Shown here piece after piece: positions 39,043 through 51,857 of a stretch of DNA of 64,000 nucleotides (the stretch's first letter is position 1; every line of letters begins with the position of its first letter). The translations under genes and the position numbers were made by a program. Location of the stretch: positions 186,001 to 250,000 of the forward strand of contig WBMW01004119.1 of assembly GCA_013396635.1 (NCBI GenBank). The letters run 5' to 3'. The notes beneath the pieces were generated by a model. The model saw only the letters and a list, made by a program, of their open reading frames with translations, had not been told where the DNA came from and ran no database searches. This DNA is from Penelope pileata (taxonomy: Eukaryota > Chordata > Aves > Galliformes > Cracidae).

Positions 39043-42000
39043 CTGTAGGGAAACAAAAGCAGGATTATAATGTTGATTTTACAAGAAGCCACAGCAAATA
39101 CTGACTTGAGAATATTCTCAACATTAAACATATTTTATTCAATGCTTCATTAAATTCATGTTCTATGCCTTAGAACTATGTTATTTTTGTGTAAAAAATT
39201 TCAATAGTGCTATTTTCTGGATGACAGTGGTGTGGTTATCCTAAGAGCTCTGTGTCTCTCAGATCCACCTGTATTTGATATCTGCATGCTTGTAATAAAA
39301 ATTACTATTTAATAAATTAATTGATCATCTTATAAATTAATTCAAATATTATTTTCGTTCCCTTAAGCTTACACTTCAAACTGATGGAAGTAAACTTTTT
39401 GTTGTTGTTGCTTATTCTAGAGCAGAAATTTTTAAGGTCAAAATTAAGAGCAACCCACAGGAATTTTCAGAGTCTGGCAGAGATTTTCTTGCGTAAAACT
39501 AGCTGATTCAAACTGAATACAGCTAGTTACAAGAATGAAGCCAGGGGCAGGCAAGACATCTAGGAAAGGTTTTGAGGTTATTATGATATAATTTTCTACG
39601 ACTATAAATGCTACTGTATGCCTCTGTAGCTACTCTCATATATCATTTTGAACAAATAGCCGAGAACTTTTACAACTAAGCATGGCTATAAAGATGTGTT
39701 TTCCACACAGAGCTGTACCACAAATAAATCTGCTTTGGAAAACTCCCTCAGGGAACCCAGTACAGGAGCTCTGTGACAAGAGCAGAGGGCATTCACTTCA
39801 GAAGCTGGCAACAGATCCACTCCAGGACACTTCCCACCCCTGCTACCTTAAATCAACCAAGGCCTAGCCCAAAGCTGAGGGGTGCTTGGGGTGAGCAGCC
39901 AGGAGCCAACCCATGGCTCCAGCAGGTCCAGCATCTCCCTTTGCCAGCATTGCCTTTAGCCTCTGCTCAGAAACAGTCTTCTTCAAAGGCCACACCAGCA
40001 GGCTGACTTTACATAACAGCAAGAGAGCACATAAGAGCATAAGAGCACTGTGTAGCCTCTCCTCACTGCTTGTACAAAGAAGAACTGAGCTAGGAATGCC
40101 AGAGGTCTTCTTCCAGACAAGAACTGATGGTTTCAGACCTTTTCAAAGATACTGCTTCAGGCTGCCAGCTGACAGCACTGCTCTGCCCTTGCTTTCAGAC
40201 CTCTTCTTGAGGCCATGTGTGCCAAAGATAATTCTGTTAAATAGCAGTTATAATCCTACATTTAAAAGCAACAGCCTTAGGACATGCTGATAATAGCAAT
40301 CCTAAACTTTCTTCCTTCCTCCTTCCTTTGCTCAAATTACACAGAGAAATCATGTCAATTAAAAAACTGCATTAAGCCAGACCATAATAAACGACAACAG
40401 ATTTTCTAGAGTACTGCTATGCCTGTGGGAAAAAATTATTCTTTGCTATTTATAGAAGCATAAATGCACATCTATCCTGCAAGAGAATTCAGAAACATTA
40501 AATTACTGTAGAGCGTTTACAGGGCCAAGTTCACAAATGAAAAAAATTGTGTCTGCATTTAACATACGAGCATTTTCCACCAGAAAGTTAGCCTGGTGTC
40601 AGATCTCAGCTGGCAGGCAGCAAGAAGCCGTGTAGAAACGTCCATAGGCTGTGGGTGGCGGGGATGCATCAGCTGGCAGGAGCCACATCCCTCTCTCAGC
40701 TTCCCTCTGGACGGGGCGTTTTTTCCCTGCACAGACCTGGCAGCAGGCAGCCAAGTCACAGGCTTTATGTCTGTGTGGCGTCCCCCACTCTTGGCAAAAG
40801 AGATCAGGATCATACAAAACTGATCATTTAGCCACAGCACAAGGTTGTTGTCTAATTTTTCTAATTTACCAATGAAGTTTTCCGGTAATTTGCATATTAT
40901 ACAAGAAAGATTTATTCTGCCCTGCAGTCGTGCAAGACCTGCAAGCTCGGCTTTAGATATCAGAACACAAATTCTCAAAGATTTCAACAGGCTAAATCCT
41001 GACCTGCACTGAACCTGACATTTTCTATTCTTTGTCAAAGCTTATTTTCCCCATAAAAGTCACATTGTAATTCTTTTAGTTTGTTTAATCTTAATCTAGA
41101 AACACCACAAGGAAAGGCTTATTTATTTCAACTGAAGTTGTAAGTAAATGATCTGAATGAAAGTGCCTGAAGATGTCGAATTGTAACAAAACTAAGACTG
41201 CACAAGCCAGTACTGCTATGGCTTTTCCCCTCCTTTTTCTCCTAGCACATCTCTGCTCTTTCTCTTGCAGAAGGGACGGTGCTCACCCATTCCCACACCA
41301 AATCATCTCAGGGAGCAGAAACTTTTGCAGATTTTTGTTTTCATGGTCATTTTTGTCCTGTCCCATTCTCTAAGTCCAACTGCCAGGAGTATCAGTTACC
41401 AAGCAGGAAAGACAAGAGCCCATACCCATACCCAGTTCAGTTCAGCCAGGACAGTCACAAAGTGCATGACGCTACAAGATGTCCCCTCAGTTGCCTTTAG
41501 CTTTTCCAACTGATTTCCATTTTGATCATATTGCATTGTAAATGCAGATGTGTGCTCTTAACAGAAGCCACTTCTTGTTGGGTCTGTAAGACAGGAAGCT
41601 AACCCACACAGTAGAGCCCACCTTTTAACAACAGTTACTACTGGATTTCCATGAAAAAGCCCTCTTATTTCTCAGCAAGGCCTCCCATTTTGCTGAGTGT
41701 AACTACTCAGTGTGCTAGACACAAATGTAACTACTAGCAACCCCACACAAGCTGTGCCTACCTAGCAAGGAGTTGCTAGGACTCAGTGTTACTGTACTTA
41801 ACTGTGCAAATAGCACACAGACGCAGTAGGCCTAAAAACAAACAAAAACCAACAAGAACAACCCTTAGCACTGCTGGACAATAGGGTCACAGTTCGTGCT
41901 TCCAGCTTAGCAGTAAGTCTCAATTTCTAGTATTCACTGCATCAGAAGGGCTTGATATGCTTTCCCCCATACGAATTAAGTTTCCTACTAAAAAGGATTT

Positions 42001-43862
42001 CCTACCTATTAATAGCTTTGTGTTCTACATAAGAATGAAAAAGTTCTAAAGTACTGAGTAGCAATTTGTATAGACGTGAGTTAAGGATAATTAAGCCTTT
42101 GCTTATGCCAAACTTGCTGCGCTGGAAGTTTAGAAATAAATTTTAACAGCTGTTTGGAGAAATCTGTCTATCCTTGCACCCTTGACCTCTCTGTTTGCAT
42201 TAGATATCCCCAAGTCAGTATCTCCAGACTTTTTTTTTTTTTTTTTAATTCATTGAGGCTCTTCCTCTCTGACTCCTTGCACAAGTACTGTTGAACACTT
42301 GAAATTTTAAATAAAATTTCACCTTTACTGAGAACACCTGCGTAACAAGAAGTTCCTAATGATGAAGCATATCAAAGCTCCTGGCTAGATGATTCCAGAT
42401 ACTCTCAAACTCCCCTGCAGTGTAACTAATAAAATGATTTCACCTGGGTGCTTTCAAATAATTCCTTATTATTGTCCCAGGATGTCAGTAGGCAGAATTA
42501 CGTTTGCATAGACGTATTCCTCAGTTCTTCTAGCTTTGCTAAATATGTTCATTGAACCTAAAAATTCTAAAAAGCCTGACAGCTCACTGGGAGGCCCTAA
42601 GTCTCCATTAGTGAAGTCCCTTTCTAAGCTCTGCCATAGGACGTGCAGAACCAGAAGCCCCAGCCGAGCACTTGGCTATGCAGTGCCCTCTCACTGGTAA
42701 GCTGGCTGCTTTTACAGCTTCAGAACAAAACGAGGCAATGATTTTTACTTATGAAGTCACAAGAAAATGAAATATCACTCCATCTCTGTTGGAAAATACT
42801 TAAGGTGCTATTATAATTGGTATCAGCAAAGATTTAGAGAAGAAAAGTGAGGGTCTGACACTATTCACAAAAAGACCTGTGCATTTTTTTTTTGTAAATG
42901 CTTCCTTCAGAGCTAAAGAAAGATAATTTTACAGTTCTTCTCAACCAGATGAACATAATTAAAAACTAAACAAACAAGTCATTAAAACAAAAACAAACAA
43001 ACAAACCCAACCAGACAAAAAAACAGGTTTGCAGAAACAAAGACCTTTAGAACAGCTGTAATGCTGGCCAGACAAAAGACGATCATTGATCATGAATTCC
43101 CATTTGTTGTTATTTTAGCTACTGCCATCCTCCAAAACACTAACACAATGTCTAAGAAGGACACACAAGCCACTTGAAACATGCAAAATACAATTCTATT
43201 CAAACAGCAGCATCCAAGAGTTCAGGCAAGAAACACTGCCAGAAAATGAGTGATGCTGAATCAGCTCTGTAATGGTATTTAGATGCAAACTACTGCAGTG
43301 CCAGGTGGAATGAAAATAAGAATATAGTAAGATCTATTTTCAGCGGTTAAGGTGCAAGCTATGGAGATGTCAGAGAGGATGTCAGAAAAATAATTCAAGC
43401 ACCTTATAGAACTGCAATATTAAAGAAAAAAATTATCACAGCATGAAATAGTACCATCCTGACCTTCGACAGAGTCATTTAAATCATGCCAAGACTTCCT
43501 AAGAGAGGGAAGCAGAAGACTGAAATGATACTGGTTGCCCAGCAGAAGATCCTTATAAAACCCTAACAGGAAAGGCCTTAAGAAAACATCATGGTATGCT
43601 TGTCTACTCTGTTAAACCTTCATTGTTAAAAAAATCTTCAATCTATGTTGAACCTTTTACCTTTTTTTCCTCCTTAGCAGAGAGATATGTTCATTCAGTC
43701 TAGTCCCCCTGAATCTTTTCTCCTTCCTGTTGCTGTAAATAAAACTTTATTTATTTATTACAGCATCAGTAAGGAATATGAAAGAAGTCCCTAGAATTAG
43801 TAAGAAGCAGCTAGATATGTTCCACTTAAACTTTTCTCCTGTATAAATCATCATCACTTGGC

Positions 43863-44331
43863 TGATGCCTGCACCGGGTCTGGCGTTAACACTCTTCACG
43901 GCATCCTGTATGGTGCTCTGTTTTGAATTTGTGGCTAAAATAATGCTGATAGCACAGCAGTGTTTTGTCTATTGTGGAGCAGTGCTTGCTCAACATCAAA
44001 GCTTTCTGTTTTTCCCAGTCCTGCCTCTTCTCTGCTGCCAGTCACAGGAGGGCTGGGGGTGGGCATGCGACTGGGAGGGAGCATAGCTGAGACAGCTGAC
44101 CTAGACTGGCCAAAATGGGACTCCACAGCACTTAAGAGCACACTCAGGTCTACCTGTGGGTAGCGAAAAGTGACTTTTGCATCTTTCATTCCTGCCACAC
44201 CTTCCTTCCTTCCCCTAATGAACTGCTTTTACCTCAACCCATCAGCTTTCTCACTTCTGTTCTTCTTGCTCCCTTCTCCCCAGGCAGCTGTGTGATGCCT
44301 GGCTGCTGGTCATGCTGAACTCACCACAACA
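43863..44331 (+). mobile_element. Solo LTR of endogenous retroviral type, about 469 bp, diverged
   Basis: The block follows the order of a widespread avian LTR on the plus strand. A TG start is followed by GGCGTTAAC...GCTCTGTTTTGAATTTGT, then AGCACAGCAGTGTTTTGTCT and GAGCAGTGCTTGCTC. Next come GGGCTGGGGGTGGGCATG and GACAGCTGACCTAGACTGGC. The end region has TTTTACCTCAACCCATCAGC and ACTCACCACAACA. The terminal CA is at 44330-44331. No internal viral coding sequence is adjacent, which suggests a solo LTR. It appears older than the 46868 copy, since many positions have drifted. Ends are approximate and I could not see a convincing target duplication. Confidence 0.72.
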
Positions 44332-44989
44332 ACTCTCGTGTGGTAACTTCGGTGCATGAAGACAATATTAGATTAACCACTAGCAAAAACTCAAGTTTTA
44401 GGCAGCCTTTCTTTCTTACTTTCCATTCTCATTATTGCTAACCAACTGCATCTAAATGAGGCTCAGAAAAAGACCTATTTTCAAATGTTTTCACAGTCCT
44501 CGAGTACTAGCCAAATTGCAGTACAGCTGAAAAACTACACAGGCATTCCAGAAATTGTTATTACTGAGCACAACAGTACCTTTGAAGGTATTACAAGGTC
44601 ACCAATCAGGACTTCTCCATGAAAAATTGTGTGATTTCTTTAAGCTGAATCACGACTAGTTTTCATAAAATTATGCTGCATATTAACTCTTTTTCATATG
44701 CTTTTATGGAATTCACTGTTTATCATAGCGAGTAATTTTTGGCAACACAGCCTGTCTTCTTGGAAGTTAGTGGAAGTACTACATCTGTGTTTTACCATCT
44801 TCATAGTGGTGTTTAGCATACTGTTAGAATTCTAAAGAAATACAAGTTACTTGCTGAGTTTATTGACCTTGTCTTGAGTAATCTACATCTTGAAAACATG
44901 AAGCAATAACTTTTTCCTAGGATTAGGAAGCACAACTGCATTGTGAAATCATTTGGAAGTTTCTCTTGTTACAGAGCATGTTCTTTCCA

Positions 44990-45020
<31 letters not shown>
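44990..45020. repeat. T13-A18 homopolymer dyad
   Basis: Thirteen T are followed directly by eighteen A (44990-45002 and 45003-45020), a self-complementary homopolymer block. Such sites slip in replication and sequencing, so the run lengths should be treated as approximate. Confidence 0.85.
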
Positions 45021-46867
45021 CTTTGGTCATCATTCCCTATTATTACTTTGATAGTACTTCAAACCCTTTATTTCAATCTTTTCCTGCAGTTCTGCAGGTA
45101 ATCACAGTACATTCCAATGCCTTTTCCATCTGGAAGTGTTTCAGCTAATAATAACTGCCTTGAATTTCCTCAGCATACAAAACCAGGATTTTATAGTAAC
45201 TCATATCTGTAATTACAGCTTTTTACCCTATTCAGACTCACTGCAGAGTGGACGTTCTAGGTAAACATGTAGGGTGCCCCATTGTGGTTACTTCTTTGTT
45301 AATTTTTCATAGTTAATAACCTTGTCAGAACAGGCATGTAGATGTGTCTAAGGAGTGATACATCTATTTTTTTGTTCCTTTTTAAATTTACACTATGTCT
45401 ACTGTTATGCTAGAGTGCTAACAATGTTACTTTTAAGCAGCTCTTCACAAAACACAATTTCAGCTAGCGTCTTGACTGAGGACCAAGAGAAAATTAGACA
45501 GAGAAGTCAACAAATCAGTTTATATTCAGATCTTGTTTTCTGTACACAGAATCATCTTTAGAGTTTGATTTGAAATAAAAAAGCACTTACAACCAACAAA
45601 ATTTTATCCTAAGCTCTTCATTTTCAGTTACTATTTTTTATTCCAAAAACAAAGTTAAAAAAAAAAAATCCCAAATATCCAAAGACACTGTTTACACCTT
45701 TCCTTGAATCTGACAAAACAAGACACAAATGACAATATACTCCTTTTCTCTACTGGCAACAGAAATCTGTTTTTCTACACCAAGACGTAAAATAAATCCT
45801 GTCCCTGTGAAATTTCACATATGTATATGGCCAATTCTGTCAGCAGGGAGATTATTTATAATCAGGAGCTTGACAGACTTGTGGTGTTTATAACCTCATT
45901 TCACAGGGCCATCATCCTGATGCTAAAATTGAGCTACACTCTGTCACTGTGCATTTATGTGGGCCTGTACAGTACATCCCAAGGGAGGCTTCTGTGTTAG
46001 CTCATGGGACAGTGACAAGAGCTCCTAGATGCCGTTTTCCAATGAGAAGCGGTTTGAGATCTGGGGAACAGCGAGGTGCTTGCTGTTTAAGCCATGTCTT
46101 CACTTGCCTTGTCACAGGAACGGAGGACTAAGAAGTCAGAAGTGCTTAACTGTTCGGTCTCAGAAGTGGTTCTGAAACCAATTCCCACAGCACAGGACAC
46201 GCAGCGCAGTCCACAGATAGAAATATCTAGAGATTTTATGGTGTCAACATGGCCAGAACAGCCAAACTGATTTACAGGATTCTCTCTTAATGACAAAAAT
46301 GCACATTGTATCATGAAATGTTTTACATGGTTCTGTATTTAATGTTTTACATTAAAAGACGAGATGAACAAATTCCTGCATTTCAGAATCCTACAAATAA
46401 TTAGTTTATTGCCCACAATAAATAAATAAAACAAGAAAATCCAAGTTCTGCATATAAAAGAGGAACTAAGAGGGAAAACAAAAACATTAAGAACTATTCT
46501 GAGGATTAATTCATCATTTGTATTGCAAAGCACTTCACAATCTTCAAATGGAAAGCCTGACAGAAATGCTAAGTATTATTCCCACATGTGTTATATTAAG
46601 TTCTAGATAAGCTTCTATTCTTGTATTTTCTACTCCTCATGGTAGCGTGTAAGCCTCTTTAGTAGAGTATTAAACTATCCAACTAATATTCATCGTATGC
46701 TGCTGTGGGCATCATTTGTTACCCAGGGACAGAGGCTGCACAGTCCTTCATTCAGTTACACATTTTAAAAGGAATAAATTATTCCATTAATTCTGTAACA
46801 TGAATTGCAATTAAAAGTTCACTGAAGAGAACAGGAAATTTGCAGGTAAGGTTATTTTCTACGCTTA

Positions 46868-47343
46868 TGTTCTGGTTTCAGCAGGCAGGCCTGGAAACCC
46901 CACACAGCCTTTCGCTCACCCCCCCCCTCCTCCCAGCTGGGATGGGGGAGAGAATCGAGAAATAAGGTAGAACTCTGGGGTTGAGATAAAAACTATTTAC
47001 TAACAGAAAGAAGAAAATAGAGTACAATAACAGTAATGATAATTATATACAAAATAAGTGATTGTACAAAGCAATCGCTCACCGACCGCGACCGATGCTC
47101 AGCCAATCCCCAAGCAAACGGGCCCTCCCTGCTCCCTTCCCTTCCTTATATTACATGATGTCATATGGTGTGGAATATCACTTTGGTCAGTTTGGGTCAG
47201 CTGCCCCATTCTTGTCCCCTCCTAGCTCCCTGAGGCCCCCCCCAGCCTCTTTACTCTCCTGGCAGAGACATACAAATGTCCTTGGTTCTGTTCAGCGCTG
47301 CCGGGTGTTATCAGCCATGTTTTCTTTCTAGAACCAAAACACA
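46868..47343 (-). mobile_element. Solo LTR of endogenous retroviral type, about 476 bp
   Basis: Plus-strand ends are TGTTCTGGTTTC at 46868 and AGAACCAAAACACA at 47343, forming short terminal inverted repeats. The 5-bp flanks GCTTA (46863-46867) and GCTTT (47344-47348) look like a target duplication with one mismatch. Read on the minus strand it carries GGGGACAAGAATGGGGCAGC and TGACCCAAACTGACCAAAG, then TTTTTATCTCAACCCCAGAG and GATTCTCTCCCCCATCCC, the expected order for an avian LTR, so the element points to the minus strand. It shares the GCTGACC..ACTG.CCAAA block with the 43863 LTR. Short frames inside it are not genes. No viral internal region is attached. Confidence 0.82.
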
Positions 47344-50300
47344 GCTTTGTAGTAGACACTGAGAGAAAGTTTCAGTTAGAAACTAAGACAGCTTATTATT
47401 GTATATTTTGTTTAATGCACAAGCACACAGAAAGAGACTATTTTGTATAAGGATTCATAAGAACAGTAGCTCTTATGCTGTGATGTCTTCAACAAATAAA
47501 GGAGTTCATTTGAAAATTATTGTACTATTTTCCATACTACTCATTTGTCAGACATATCTTTCTTTACTGAACAGTAAAGCACATCTAAAACTGTGAATTT
47601 TCTGAAATTTCCGTAATGCTGTACAGCTACATTCTAAATCAGAGCTGGGCTACACTGCTTGAACTATTGCACAGTTTGTTTCAGTAAAAGTCATAGGGTG
47701 GAAAGGCATAGGAATTTGAAGGAAGAGCAGAGTTCACCTCCACATTCCAAACACGGGTCTCACGCAGATCAAGCTGATACTATGGTCTGCTTCTCCCCTA
47801 AGCAATTCCAACACTAATAAGAAAAACAAACTACTTGACCCAGTATCAAAGCATCCTAGCTGAAACACTTTCCTTGTATAAATGAAATTTTCAGTCAGAT
47901 TAAACTATCAATTCCATGGAAATAAAAGCGTAGATCAAAACTCTTGTCCATATCATTAGGCAAATCTGTTATAACAGCATTCATTTTACCTTAAACCACC
48001 CAAAGCTGGACAAGTAGATTGCTTCTAGCTTAATTTGAGATTCATTCACTCAGCTTCAGCTTTCTTTTCCTTGATATATAGCAAGCAAAACAGATACGAA
48101 AGAAATGACTATTTCCTTTTAAAACTGAGGGATTTGGACAATATACTTGTGGAAGGAAACAACCAAATAAGCTAGGATTTCAATGTGTGCTGTAGGTATT
48201 TCAAGTTTTTCCTGAAAATATCTTTCCTGAAAGCGGATATTTGATGAAAGCATCAAGACAGATGCTGTCAAACCGCTCTGACATCCAACTCTCAATCACT
48301 GGTGGGGGAACCAATGGCACATTTTCTGCAACTAAACTAGTAGAAAAAAGAAATGCAGATGTGGTATTGAAGTGTAGCATCATGAAATTGAACACAGCTG
48401 ACATTAACTTTGAAGCTGCTCTATTTTCAGATAACTACAGATTCCATTGACATCTGCGTACATATGTAGGAAGAAAATTAACAAAAGAGCATTCTAAGTA
48501 ATATGGAAATTGATCCCATAGAGCCCCATCTTACAATTCAGCAACTGTTACTAAGATTTGCGTTTCAGAAATAAATTGAAGCTTAAAGCTTCTCACCCAA
48601 GACCACCGTATTTCACCAAAGCTAAATCTTCTTCAAAACCCAACAGAAAAGTCAGACGAGCTCTTTAACAGATGGACTAAAAAATTATTTCCATATTACT
48701 AGTGTAAAAGCTGGATGTTGTTTCTTCAGAAACTTCATTATTTCAGCAGTTTGGATTTATTTATTTATTTAATTTCCATGATGGAGAAAATAGCGATATT
48801 CCAATGTTTGTTTTTTTTTCTAAGTAGTTTCACTAATGGCTAATTTTTAAAGAACATAATCAAATATATGTTTTGTGTAAGTGAAACATCCATCAAAAGA
48901 GAAACATATCACATCATAAAGTAACATTCAAGAACTCAAGTTATTGTTCATTACTGACAATAGCCAGAACGAAAGCTCATTTTCACTTAGAGAAGCACAG
49001 AAGAGATGTACAAAAACCCTATATTTCTTAGATCTTATGCAGCCTCTGAAGTTCATGCATAATTTTACTAATGTTGTAAAAGGGAAAGGAAAAGATAAAG
49101 GGAAAAAAAAAGACAGTAATTTGTGGAAATAGTTCTCTTATGAAGAACACTGTTAAACAGCAACTCATCCTACACAGTGGCATTTTTTTCCCCTAGTCTG
49201 CTTATGACTTGTTACAGTTTCCAAGAAATCCTAAGCTGAACAGGGTGAAGAAGGAGACACCCACAAGGGCATGATATAATCATGCTTTTGTTCTTATCTT
49301 TTTTTTCCCCTGCTGTTCTTTAAACAGCTATTTGATAAGGTTTGCTTCTAATTAAATTATGAATTATTCATGGTAGGGACTGTATCTCCTACACATTTGT
49401 AAGTACCTGGCACTACTCAGCCACGCCACTACTAGAAGTTCCCAATCTCAGCAGGAGTAGTGCAAACAAAACATAAGTGCAGCGCTATGCAGCACAACAC
49501 ATCCACATTAATATCAAGGTGACTCAAGTCATTATTTCAGCACAAAGCTAAAATTACAAAAAGGGAGGAAAACGTTTCTGAAGAATCTATTTATTATTCT
49601 CCCTCTTTAATGCAAACAACTTCATACAGATGCATATTATTGCCTGTCAGTAGGCACTAAGATTGCTGGGGCTTCTGCGTATCTCCACAGGCACAGATTT
49701 GTTGGTAGAATTGCCCACGACCTCTCTTAGCATGTCACATCAGTGACTGAGCAGCGAAGTCTGCACACACCATGCTGACGCTCCTTATCACAGCTAGCTG
49801 GGACTGGACATCTCCCCCGTACCTTCTTACGGCATTCCTTTTACTCAGGGCTGTGAGATTTCCATCTCCTTTTGCAATTCACGCTAACCACCCACCAGAC
49901 TAGGATCAGAAAAAACTCTGCAGGGCAGGGCCCTCCTTAAACTACATCGAAGAACATGGTTTATTCCTCTTCTCTCCTGACCCCATTTTGAACTTCCAAT
50001 CTCCGCCACTATTCTTTTAAGTTCTGCTCTGCAGTAAACATCCAACTTTTGTCCACTCCACTACAATTAAAGTGTTAGTTTATTTAGTTCAGACTGAGCA
50101 GATAGACCTATCCAGGAGGTTTTTAAAAAAACAAACATCCTAACAACAACGACAACAACACAACAGCAGTTTTTCCTCAGCAGAGTAAGTCTGCATTCAT
50201 TCCACACTCATTCTGCAATCCTGCACTCCTCTCAGAGCACCCTAGGAGACGAAGGGGTGTAAACCTTACTGGTAAGAAGTTGTAGTTGCAATAGGAATCC

Positions 50301-50878
50301 AGGCTGGCACTGAAAAAATGGAATTTCAGATGCATTAAGTGCATTCTTTAATTGCATTTTCTTTTCTTTCATTGCATCCTCTTGACTTCATGAAGCGCAG
50401 GGCACTGAGCTTTCCAAAACACTGGGTACTGCCAATAAATGTTCCTCAAACCAGCAGCTCGTGACAAGAGGTCAGACCAGAGCAGTACATATCCAGTCCT
50501 CACCCATATGCCACTAACTCTCAGCTGCAATTGCTCCTCTCCCCCTGCCCCAAATCAGCCCTTCCCTTCATTCAATTCCCTTCTCACTCCAGCACCCTAT
50601 TAAAGAACCTGCTCTGCTCCTGGAGCTCATTACTGTGACCGTGGTGAAACTGTACTTCCAGAAGTCAGAGCACTGATTCACTAAAGAGTATTTACATAGA
50701 TTAATCCAGGACACAGTTGCTGCATGGATCAAGGGCTAAGTCTGCATCATTATCATGATGCTTGGAAAAGTATCTGTGGCCTAATAGCCTGAAATGAGAG
50801 CAAAAGGATTGGACTGTTTCCCAACAGCCAAAAAACTGTTATATAGAGGTCAAATCCAGAAAATATTTATTCATCACT

Positions 50879-50907
50879 TTTTTTTTAATTTTTTTTTTTT
50901 TTTTTTA
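50879..50907. repeat. T-rich tract adjoining CR1
   Basis: Runs of T interrupted by AA lie directly before the 5' truncation point of the CR1 at 50908. A T-rich pre-insertion site or junction-associated slippage would explain the position. Confidence 0.8.
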
Positions 50908-51857
50908 AATATCTCTATCAGTGATCTGGAAGATGTGACATGGTGCACCCTTACTTACCAAGCCTGAAGGTGACACCAGGCAGAAGGGGGCAGATGGACA
51001 TCCCACCTGAGAGCATTGAGACTGTCATTCTGAGACCAAGACAGGCTGGAGGGCCAAGCCAACAGGAATTTCATGATGTACAGCAGGGGACAAATGCAAA
51101 GTCCATAATCCCTGACAACGGCAGCAGGAACAGCCAGGCTGGTGAGCAGCTTTGGTCTGCCAGGAAGGCACTGGGGTCTGGTGCACAGAGAGCTGTGTGC
51201 GAGCCAGCAGTGCCTGGGCAGCAGGAACACAGTCTGTCCATTGGGAATTGGGATTATCTGCTGCACTCAGCAGCTGTGAGACTGAACCTAGATATTGTAT
51301 TCCATTTGGGGCATCTCTGTATAGAAAAGACACTGATAAACTGTGGTGATCTCAGTGTTGGGCCCCCACCATGATGAAGGACGGAGCAGTGCCCTGTGAG
51401 GAGAGGCTGAGGGGCTGGTGCTGGCCCAGCCTGGAGCAGGCAGCTCTGGGGGTGACAGCACCCCAGTACCTGTGGGAAATGGTGGAGAGGAGGGAGCTGG
51501 AGAGACAATGGACAAGGTGTGTGTGTGGGGTGGTGTCAGGCATGGTTGGAGGAAAATGTTTTTCTTTCCCCCCCCACGGGGCAGGCTGCCTGGTGATGCC
51601 ATGCTGGCTCACTAAAAGTGACTAAACTAGAAGAGGTTTAAATTAGATGCTAGGGGGAAATTTTTCACTCCGAGGATGGTGAGGCACTGACACAGCTGCC
51701 CAGAGAAGTTGTGGATGCCCCATCCCCAGAGGGGGTCAAGGTGAGGTTGGATGGGGCCCTTGGCAGCCTGATCCAGTGGTTGGCAATCCTGCCCATGGCA
51801 CGAGTAGGAGCTAGATGATCTTTAAGGTCCCTTCTATCCAAAACCATTCTATGATTC
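50908..51857 (+). mobile_element. CR1 LINE, about 950 bp, 5'-truncated, coding region decayed
   Basis: This is the longest CR1 copy, on the plus strand. It begins next to a T-rich tract with AATATCTCTATCAGTGATCT, within the region that encodes the reverse transcriptase domain. It continues through the thumb/C-terminal part (AGCAGCTGTGAGACTGAACC, ATTCCATTTGGGGCATCTCT, TGAGGAGAGGCTGAGGGGCT) and ends with TAGATGATCTTTAAGGTCCC and ATTCTATGATTCC. Indels and stops break the ORF2 frame, and a stretch between about 51190 and 51260 looks rearranged against the usual CR1 order. The many overlapping open frames at 50940-51625 are shadows of this GC-rich repeat. Confidence 0.9.

Noticed and set aside
43865..44198. 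Frames of 67-87 codons on both strands
   Set aside because: They coincide with the 43863-44331 LTR, which is non-coding.
47062..47331. 89-codon plus-strand frame
   Set aside because: It lies inside the minus-strand LTR and runs antisense to it; no protein similarity recognised.
47688..47745. Possible CR1 3' end (GTCATAGGGTGGAAAGGCAT)
   Set aside because: Resemblance to the TCATAGGGTTGGAAGGGA block is too short and not followed by other CR1 blocks.
50940..51625. Several reading frames of 65-144 codons on both strands
   Set aside because: They are shadows of the decayed CR1 element; none is the true ORF2 frame over its length.
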